Position numbers and translations under genes: made by a program
In this document: positions 56,912-64,000 of the stretch, one piece after another
How the letters are laid out: each line of letters opens with the position of its first letter
How positions within the stretch are numbered: the stretch's first letter is position 1
Assembly (NCBI GenBank): GCA_022559985.1
Contig: JAFJTR010000038.1
Coordinates: 1 to 64,000, forward strand
Reading direction: 5' to 3'
Source of the DNA: Parastagonospora avenae f. sp. tritici 18332-5
Taxonomy: Eukaryota > Ascomycota > Dothideomycetes > Pleosporales > Phaeosphaeriaceae
DNA length: 64,000 nt
Notes under the pieces: model-generated
The model's database searches: none
Seen by the model: the letters and a program-made list of their open reading frames with translations, nothing else
What the model was told of the DNA's origin: nothing

Positions 56912-58267
56912 TCACGCCGGTATCTTCGGCAGCCCCGGATCCCTCACCTCTTCGTCATCCCTCGCCCCCCTATACTTACCATCATTGAACCACGTATCCG
57001 CCTGCGCCGTCTTCTCAACCACAACATGCATACCTGCCCTACCACTCCTATTCAACTTTGGAAAACGTACGTTCGCGCCTTTCCCTTTGCCCGGCGTCCA
57101 GATCCCCACGCGCTTCTCCCACAACATACCGCTCGTCAGCGAAGGTGCAATACCGCTATTGATCCACACAGTGACGTTGTCGGACTCGTCTTCAATGGCG
57201 AGGAAGTCAATGAGCCCGTCATTGTTGACGTCGGTCCAGCGGTGCTCGGAGCGGAAGAAGCCTTCGGCGATTTTTATCTGCGCGGGGTTGGTGGAGGGGA
57301 GGGTCTCGAAGCCCGAGAGGCGGTTGAGCCAGCCTAAACTGAGGCCGTTGGGGGACATGCAGATGTACTAGACTGTGTTAGATAATTCGAAGTGGGGTGG
57401 AGTTGGAATGCTTACGTCGACTCACAAGTCGCCATCTAAGTCGCCAAAGCGGACGGCAAGGTCATTTTGGTCGCTCAGGGGCATAGATTGAGGGTTCTTT
57501 TCAACTCGAGAGAACCCATCGGCGAAGAGCGCGGCCATCTCTGCGTAGCCCTGCGGCTTAAAGTGTATCGAGTCACTGTAATCCTCGGGTTTCAGCCATG
57601 TGGTGTACATATCCACGAGCTCAATCTTCCGACAACATCCTTGCAACTCGCTTGCTAGCTCTTTGTATCCCGCATTGGCCGTCTGGATGTACGGCTCGTT
57701 GCCAGCATCGGTTGTCGGCGGAAGAGTTGCGAGGATGATCGTGACATCCGAGTTTATCGAGTACACTTTTTCTATCAAAGTCCGCATGCGGTCTTTCATA
57801 GTCCTAGCGTACTCTATATTGTTCTCGCGCCGGCCCTGGAAACAGTCATTCGAGCCGAGCAGTATGAGCACGATATTTGGCTTTTGCAATGTCATCACGG
57901 GCAGCATCTTCTGTGCCACATCGTCGATTTTCAAGCCGGGCCATCCTTCGTGTTGGCGGTCGAAGAAGTCGCCGTGGGCACGGCTGCCGACCATGTTGAC
58001 TGCGTAGCCGCGATATCTCAGCTCCTGGCGAACGGGTTTGCGGTATCCGTTTTGCAGGTTCTCGACAGTGCCGATGTCCCATCCTTGGGTGATAGAAGCA
58101 CCAAGATGCACTACATTGCATGGTTAGAATTTGGTGTTAATGCGCCTGATCGGAAGCAGTTTACTCAGGCGTAGGAGCGGCTTCTCATCGAATCGACGGG
58201 ACTTGTCAGTGATGCCACGGTCATGGAAGTAGCGGTGGGTATGCGAGTCCGCAAGGGCACTAGTCAT
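56912..58267 (-). pseudogene. SGNH/GDSL hydrolase with FG-GAP-like region, in-frame TGA
   Basis: Probable secreted esterase of the SGNH (CE3-like) type followed by FG-GAP/VCBS-like repeats. Exon 58267-58165 is spliced (GTAAAC...AATGTAG) to 58110. Catalytic blocks: HLGASITQGW (Ser), ILLGSND (Asn) and DSIHFKPQGY (Asp, His). The repeat part starts AVRFGDLDGDL. There TGA at 57422-57424 is followed in frame by Val-Asp and a good donor (GTAAGC at 57415). The next exon (57367-56912) continues in phase YICMSPNGLSLGWLNRLSG...WTDVNNDGLIDFL. Thus one TGA, most simply from CGA, interrupts an otherwise intact gene, though the catalytic domain would still be made. A hydrophobic segment (YIALLLLLAVQCLF) lies just before MTSALADSH, so the true start and signal peptide are probably in a further upstream exon that I could not place. 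Confidence 0.7.
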
Positions 58268-59569
58268 GAACAGGCACTGTACAGCCAGGAGAAGAAGAAG
58301 CGCAATATATCCACCTCTTCTCGAGCGACCCGATGGTCTATGGTTGAAAATAATTCAAGACTATGGTAAGCAGAACAATATGTCGATCACGAAGCTGTAT
58401 GCTTAAGTAGCTAGCGGCAGCAAGGCAAACAGCCTTAGCGGCCAACAATGAGAGATGATAGACTTGGGTGCACGGTCTTCTCGAGGAATAGCCCTGCTGG
58501 TAGGAAAGTGAATGGCAAGTCTGGATCCACATATCTGTGCCCTTGACGCAAGAGCAGCGTGTTAATATTCACGAGCCCTAATCGCTAAGAAGGGCAAATT
58601 TTGATTGGGCGGATACCTGTCATAGGGCTCCTCTCGATTCTTTTATACAAGCAAGTGAAGTATCGAGACAACCCACTTAAATCGGCCAACTGTGAACTAA
58701 TTATTGTAGTCGGAGAATTGGTAGTCAAGCACATTATTCCTTGGAGAAAAATTGCGAGATAATGTACAGGCCGGAGTTAGATAAATTGAGTTGCGGATGG
58801 GATTGCGTCGATCAAAGGAGCGCAGTCAGGATTGATCTTGCCTGTATAGAGCGCGGTGAGGAAGACTTCAGATATTGTTCGTGAGAAGTTGACCAGGTAG
58901 CTTCTAAGGTCTATTGAACACGTTGTGAAGAGCTCTCGACCAGTGACATTCTTTCATGACCTTGGAGTGATGTTATAAGGCTATTAGCCCTGACGACCGA
59001 CCACTGACTGATATCTGGTAGCTGAGTGTGCTGGAGGCTAATATGCACTCTTATCTATCGACTGCCAAACGAGGATAGTATATAGCGGTTTGAGGTATCG
59101 ACTAGAAAGAACATGTGCCGTGCACAAGCTTTATGTCCATCCGACAAATCTGCTATGCGATGACACGAACTTTGTTGTTGTTGTAGAACACTTAGTCGTG
59201 TGTTCAGCGCTAGTCTTCGATGCTTCGCTAGTCTACAAAAGCGCAACAGCGGAAGTGCTCTGTCATCTTACTGTGCGCCCCACGAGTGCAACACCACTTC
59301 CACCAACACAAGCACATCAGTCTACCATTCTCAATATCGCATCGCGTAGACAATTCAGCTAGCTCACTTGCAGATGGAGGATGGCAGATAGAAGCGCATG
59401 TGGTCGCTGTAGTGTTTTACTATCGCAACTGCCGCGACCCACAGCAAGCATGAGGTCATCGGACAGACTTGAGCCTCACATTTATCAGCATTGACAGCGT
59501 ACCCAAGCACAGCACAACAAGACGACTAACACTCTGAATTCATACAGCCACCCTAGAGGCACACATACA
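58268..59569. other. Intergenic between divergent genes
   Basis: Contains the unplaced 5' part of the SGNH gene near 58270-58540 and the promoter of the NmrA-like gene. No other gene seen. Confidence 0.4.
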
Positions 59570-60559
59570 ATGGGAAAACTAGCCCTCACCAGCGCAACAG
59601 GCAAACTCGGCTCCGCCGTCCTGCGCGCCATCCTTGACAACAAATTCATTGATCCCCAAGACCTCGTCGTCTGCGTACGTCCCTCCCATCCCCTCAATGA
59701 CTCCCCCAAACCCCCAACTAATGCATCCCAGACTTCATCCTCCCCCTCCTCCCCCAAACTGCAATACCTCCAAGCCCGCCCCATCACCATCCGCCACGCC
59801 ACCTTCGACTCCCCCTCCTCTCTCGCATCGGCCTACGCAGGATGTACATCGCTCTTCCTCGTCTCTACGCCGCGCATAGAAATGGACTACAATGACGCAC
59901 CCCTGTGGCAAGGTCGGGAAGCGCACCACCGCGCGGCCATTGACGCGGCCGTGAAAGCCGGCGTTAAGCACATATACTACACGTCGCTTGCATTTGCGAA
60001 TCCGAGTAAAGCTGGAGTGATGCGCGCACATATACGTACGGAGGAGTATTTGAGGGGGTTGGAAGGCGTGAAGGTCACGGTGCTGCGCGAGGGGTTGTAT
60101 TGCGAGAGTTGGCCGTTGTATTTTGGGTATTATTTTGGGTTGAAAGGAGAGGAGAGGAGGGAGGTTGTTGTTGCGGGTGATGGGGAGGTGAGCTGGACGA
60201 GTATAGCTGATATGGCGTTTTGCACGGCGAAGATCTTGGCTGAGGAGGGGGGGAAGTGGGCGGGTAGGACGGTGTATCTTTCGCAGAAGGAGACGCGGAC
60301 GTTGGGGGATGTGGCGGGGATTGTGAGTAGGGTCAGGGGTGAGGAGGTGGGTTTGAAGGTTGTAGAGAGGAAGGAGTTTGAGGATTATTATGTGGGGAGA
60401 GGTATGGAGAGGGCGAGTGTTGAGTGGTGGAGTAGCACGTATGATGCCCTGAAGGATGGGGAGTGCGCTATTGAGGATGATACGTTAGAGACGATATTGA
60501 AAGAGCCGGGTAGGACGCCGACGTCTTTGGAGGAGACAGTTGAGAAGATGATGCAATAG
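59570..60559 (+). CDS. NmrA-like NAD(P)-binding protein
   Basis: Atypical short-chain dehydrogenase of the NmrA/QOR2-like type, whose members sense or use NAD(P)H. ATG 59570 starts the Rossmann strand and a modified glycine motif (LALTSATGKLGSAVL). Further features: TSLFLVSTPRIEMDY, AGVKHIYYTSLAFANPS, VTVLREGLYCESWP and VSWTSIADMAFCTAKIL. The unspliced frame is open (329 aa), but 59675-59731 is a textbook 57-nt intron (donor GTACGT, branch CTAAT, acceptor CCCAG). Splicing joins DLVVC to TSSSPSSPKL and removes a Pro-rich insert from a loop, giving 310 residues. Codon use becomes G-rich in the second half. Substrate or partner unknown. Confidence 0.83.
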   Translation: MGKLALTSATGKLGSAVLRAILDNKFIDPQDLVVCVRPSHPLNDSPKPPTNASQTSSSPSSPKLQYLQARPITIRHATFDSPSSLASAYAGCTSLFLVSTPRIEMDYNDAPLWQGREAHHRAAIDAAVKAGVKHIYYTSLAFANPSKAGVMRAHIRTEEYLRGLEGVKVTVLREGLYCESWPLYFGYYFGLKGEERREVVVAGDGEVSWTSIADMAFCTAKILAEEGGKWAGRTVYLSQKETRTLGDVAGIVSRVRGEEVGLKVVERKEFEDYYVGRGMERASVEWWSSTYDALKDGECAIEDDTLETILKEPGRTPTSLEETVEKMMQ

Positions 60560-60677
60560 GCACTAAAGAGTCAACATAAAGCATACATCAATTGAGACTC
60601 AATCTATCCAGCTCCGTATATATCCATCAGGAACGGTAACGCGCAGATACTCTCGCCCATCTCGCCCAACCCCCTCT

Positions 60678-60986
60678 TCACTTCTCCAACACCGCCATCT
60701 CAACACACCCACACCCCTGCTTCTTCCCATTTTTCTTCCCCTCTGCCTCATCGCAGCATCGTGCACTCTCCTCCTTCTCCTTGACCACCTCCTTGATCAC
60801 CGCCTTAACTGCATCTTTGCCCTTAACCAGACCCTCCTTCGGCGTGGTCGTTCCCGAGCTGCTCTTCGACGAAGCGCCCGAAGCCGACTTCTTCACAACC
60901 ACAGCATCGCGATTGATCGTGACAGCCGAGAGGTTTGGCTGCGAGTTGTTGCGCGGGACGCGCGCGGTGCGTGCGAATGTCGACAT
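60678..60986 (-). CDS. Small hypothetical, Lys-rich with Cys-rich end
   Basis: ATG 60986 (MSTFARTARVPRNNSQPN) gives 102 residues; the upstream extension to 61016 begins at GTG and is not used. It has a disordered Ser/Thr-rich centre (ASGASSKSSSGTTTPKEG), a helical Lys/Glu segment (AVKAVIKEVVKEKEESA) and a C-terminus with four Cys (RCCDEAEG, KKQGCGCVEMAVLEK). Family not recognised. The Cys pairs could bind metal or be lipid-modified. Confidence 0.45.
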   Translation of the reverse strand: MSTFARTARVPRNNSQPNLSAVTINRDAVVVKKSASGASSKSSSGTTTPKEGLVKGKDAVKAVIKEVVKEKEESARCCDEAEGKKNGKKQGCGCVEMAVLEK

Positions 60987-61016
60987 TGTGGGTGTTAAGA
61001 GTTTTGATAAGTTCAC

Positions 61017-61608
61017 TTGGAGAAGTCTTTTGTCTATGTCTGTTTCTTGGATCGTGAAGACGACGACGTCTTAGGGCGGCAGTTCGAAGTAGAGCTTCAT
61101 CAGCCTTGCTGACTTTGCGTGAGTGTGCGATGCCAGTGTTGCAAGACTTTTGTGGACGTGGAAGTGTTATTTGACCTCGTAAGGGTGTCAAAGGTTGGAT
61201 GGGTGTTGAAAGGATGCGAAGCGCTTTCTCTTCGGACCGCGAAAATTTATAGACGTTGAAAGTGCCAATCAAAAATTTTCTATGGTTCGGATTTGGATTG
61301 TGAATTTACATAGTCTGGTTTATTACGATATTGGTGGACCATTGTATTGGGAAAGTGGTTCGGGTCATGGGGTGCCGCGACTCAACATGTTCAGTATTAC
61401 AGTACCTGAGGTTTAAGATAGCGAAGCAACCTGTTTGCCTTTGAAACTCCACTGCGTCTTGCACCCGTGGTGCAACATGGACAAAGCCATCCACACTGCC
61501 GTCTCGCAATTGGATTCCGTTACAAGCATCAAATGTCTTCGGCTTCCCCCAAAAACCTTTTTGATACCAGTATATATTCACCACGTATTGTACATTTCCA
61601 GAAACGCT
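61017..61608. other. Intergenic, no gene seen
   Basis: Promoter of the small Lys-rich gene and 3' flank of the AAA ATPase gene. Frames on either strand have no motif. Confidence 0.4.
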
Positions 61609-64000
61609 CTACAACCTCACCCTCGCCGCACTTTCGCTCCTTTCGGGTGCAACTCCAAAACCAAAGTCCTTTCTCCTCTTCTTGCCCTTCCGATCTCCGT
61701 ATTGCTCATCAAACTTCTTGATCGCATTCAGACTCGACATGTCCTCTGAGATACTGGCGCTGATTTCTTGCAGCGCTTTGTCGAAGTGGCGGACATGGAG
61801 TGTTCGCTTCTCAGGGAAGGTGTAGGATTGGCCGCGGACAAGGTGGAGGACCTTTGGCGGTGTTGTAACGGCGGTGGACCCAGGCGAGATGGTGGACGGA
61901 GTGAGCGCGGTAGAAGAGTCCTTATTGGCTTCGGTCTCGGGTTGACTGGGTGCCTCGATTTCGGGTGTGGCTTTTGTGGCAGCTTGTGCGGCTTGCGCGG
62001 CTTGCTCGTTTTCTTCCTTGACGCAAGCCAGCGCGGCAGATACGACGATGTTCTTCAGGTCGCTGCCGCTGTAAAACGGGGTCCGCTTTGCAAGATTGTC
62101 CAGATCCACGGACTCATCTAGTTGTTCGCCGTTCAGATGAATACGCAGAATCTCCTTTCGATCAGTTTGTGTGGGAAGATCAACGAGTAGTCGCCTAGGC
62201 AAGCGCCGTATAACGGCGTCATCCAAGTCGAAGGGTCGGTTGGTAGCTACCATGACAAACACTTGGGAGTTGCTGAGTCCATCCCATTCCTTGAGGAACT
62301 GGTTCAGAGTCTGCCGATGCGAACCATTGCGATCTGCGAAAGCATCTCTTGACCCGAAGATTGAGTCAGCCTCGTCGAGGAACACAATACAGGGGGATAG
62401 TTTTTGCGCAAGAGAGAAGATTGCCGCAACATTCTTCTCGCTCTCGCCGACGAACTTGCCCATGATCTGGGCTCCAGACACTTCGAGCACTGTGCTGCCG
62501 CTCTCTTTGGCAACCGCCTTGGCGAGCAGCGTTTTGCCTGTCCCTGGAGGGCCATATAAGAGTGCACCACTAATCTTTTCGGTGGCCAGAATACCATAGC
62601 TAAATGCATCGGGTCGCAGCATCGACAGAGATGTTATTGTGCGTATCGAGTCGATGGTCTCTGGTGGTACATGGACCTGATCAAAAGTAGTCTTGATCTG
62701 ATCAGCATCTGCAATACCAGGCATCAGCCACTTCTCATGCTTCGTTGCCGTTTGCGCAATCAGTCGCAGTTCTCGTTGACGCTGCATGCTCTTTGCGTCC
62801 TGCCTCTTCTTGACTTTCAGCTTAGAACCAGTCTCCAAGTTGTCGACTTGCTCCTCAAGGGTCTGAGGTCTCCTGGCAAGCTCTCCAAGTTTGTCGAAGT
62901 ACGCGAATTTGACAGCGTCACTCGCTCTGATCAAGCCAATGGCAAGAATGACATGTCCCCAGCTCATCTGACCCGCGGACTCTCCTGCACCTTCTAACTT
63001 GTTCGCCGGGCTAGTGACATAGAGTCCAAGGGCTGTCAAAGCTATCCGATGTACCTCATCATACGTTAATACGCTATTGAAGTATGAGGCAGGGAATATG
63101 GTCGCCCATCTACTGAAGAGTTGTGGTGACTTCTCTACGTCTGCGAGCTCGGTAACAACAGCGGGATCCAGTGACCTCAGCATCTCGCGGATGTGAGAGA
63201 GATTGATGCTTCGGTATTTAAGCATTTCATGGAGAGGCATATCGGTACTTGCGCTTGCGACTGTCATTGCTGCGACTACATCTTCAGGAGTGGACTGTTC
63301 GATCCCTGAGTCTCCCTCAACAACGATGGTTCTGAAGAGACTGGTTACAAATGCGCTCTGGATTGAACGAACACCGCTGCACTTCGTTAGTCTCATTTCA
63401 TGAAGACGATAGGAATGGCGTACTCAGCTGACAGCTCTGGGACTAGATCCCGCGAGCAGCTACTTCCGATAATCATAATGCTCTCGCCAGCGACGCGGCG
63501 CTTTCGAACCAGTTCTTCTAGCTTTTGCACGATTCGACCTCCATACTGAGTAGCATTGAGCTCTTTAAAGTCCTTCACATATACTATCTTCGGTCGATCA
63601 GGCATCCGGGAGTTTTGCATGGAAGGCCCTATCCCAACATTCATACTGATCCCAGTACTTGCTCCTACCACAGGAAGTGCAGAACTCAGGTCGAGTTCAT
63701 TGCCATCGGTACCAACGGAATAATCGAAAAAGCCAGGTGCCGGAGCGTACATGGTCGCACCAGAGCTTTGAGATGGTACACCCTGTGGTGGGTCCCCACG
63801 CAGCTCGCGGCGCTTCTTTGCCTCATCCGCGTCGAGCAAGGTATCAATTAGCGCCGCCAACTTGATGTCCTCCAGTTGAGTCTCGCTTGAGCTAGGCGAG
63901 CGACTGGGGTCTAGCAGAACGTCGACTTTGGCGTTGGCGTTTCCGTTCGCATTTGTGTCATATGAAGCAGATCTAGGAGATTCGATTCTCGCAAAGGGAA
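61609..64000 (-). CDS. AAA ATPase, Msp1/ATAD1-related, partial at window edge
   Basis: The C-terminal about 780 residues are visible; the 5' end lies beyond 64000, with the frame open to the edge. Two exons are seen here: 64000 to about 63420 and about 63373-61609, joined by an intron (GTACGC, branch CTAAC, acceptor GTGCAG) that links ELSAD to GVRSIQSAF. The ATPase core has Walker A (GPPGTGKTLLAKAVAKESGS), the pore-loop region (GAQIMGKFVGESEK), Walker B (CIVFLDEADSIFGSRD) and sensor-1/Arg-finger region (VMVATNRPFDLDDAVIRRLPRR). This is the meiotic-clade AAA pattern of Msp1/ATAD1, which extracts mistargeted membrane proteins. The long N-terminal region (IIGSSCSRDLVPELSA, KIVYVKDFKELNATQYGGRI) matches a large fungal relative often called a mitochondrial AAA ATPase. 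A Glu/Ala/Pro-rich insert lies after the core. No TM segment is visible in this part. Confidence 0.85.

Noticed and set aside
1..64000. Biosynthetic gene cluster, CRISPR array, rRNA or intact transposon
   Set aside because: I found no PKS, NRPS, terpene synthase, transposase, integrase or reverse-transcriptase motif, and no regular repeat array. The tyrosinase-like gene, dehydrogenase, transporters and regulator are too scattered to form a cluster.

Overview
The window reads as nuclear DNA of a filamentous ascomycete (Pezizomycotina). Many genes are interrupted by short introns of about 45-70 nt with GTRNGT-type donors, CTAAC/CTAAT branch sites and YAG acceptors, and genes lie on both strands without operons. 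Gene content (MOB1, GH63, PPIL1-type cyclophilin, Rqt4/TRIP4 homologue, FLC/TRP-like protein, Zn2Cys6 regulator, LtrA-like protein, NmrA-like protein) and the style of the lineage-restricted proteins suggest Dothideomycetes, probably Pleosporales. That placement is inference from remembered protein families, not from a search.

Layout. 0.3-2.1 kb: Dal5/ACS-family MFS transporter (-). 3.1-4.4 kb: MOB1 (-). 4.9-8.4 kb: seven-exon GH63 glycosidase with two consecutive microexons (-). 10.1-11.4 kb: tyrosinase-like gene with an in-frame TGA (+). 11.8-12.5 kb: small Ifi-6-16-like membrane protein (+). 13.0-14.3 kb: fungal protein with a possible nucleotidyltransferase motif (+), then a small coiled-coil ORF. 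15.6-17.2 kb: a second Dal5-family transporter (+). 17.9-19.3 kb: zinc alcohol dehydrogenase whose last intron has a GG donor (+). 19.4-21.8 kb: divergent pair of PPIL1-type cyclophilin (-) and Rqt4/TRIP4 homologue (+). 22.2-23.2 kb: tetraspanin (-). 24.5-26.3 kb: two small hypotheticals, one with a PIP-box-like motif. 26.9-28.2 kb: uncharacterised gene broken by a frameshift and a stop (+). 28.7-31.5 kb: FLC/TRP-like protein (+). 33.1-33.4 kb: tiny spliced gene for a probably N-myristoylated 67-aa protein (+). 33.9-36.2 kb: LtrA-like membrane protein (-). 37.4-39.3 kb: DHA1-type MFS (-). 40.8-41.7 kb: secreted DJ-1/PfpI protein (+). 42.6-44.5 kb: PRPP amidotransferase ADE4 (+).

44.5-56.9 kb is gene-poor. 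It carries only one convincing gene, a Zn2Cys6 transcription factor at 49.6-51.1 kb. Then come an SGNH-hydrolase/FG-GAP gene with an in-frame TGA (56.9-58.3 kb, -), an NmrA-like protein (59.6-60.6 kb, +), a small hypothetical (-), and an AAA ATPase that runs off the right edge (61.6-64 kb, -).

The genes are mostly independent housekeeping and accessory functions. I see no biosynthetic cluster, CRISPR array, rRNA or convincing tRNA. The most notable pattern is that three otherwise well-preserved genes carry single in-frame stops compatible with C-to-T changes, one of them with a frameshift as well, and a fourth has a damaged splice donor. This is either real local gene decay or strain/assembly error. 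Several introns are also hidden because they keep the reading frame open.
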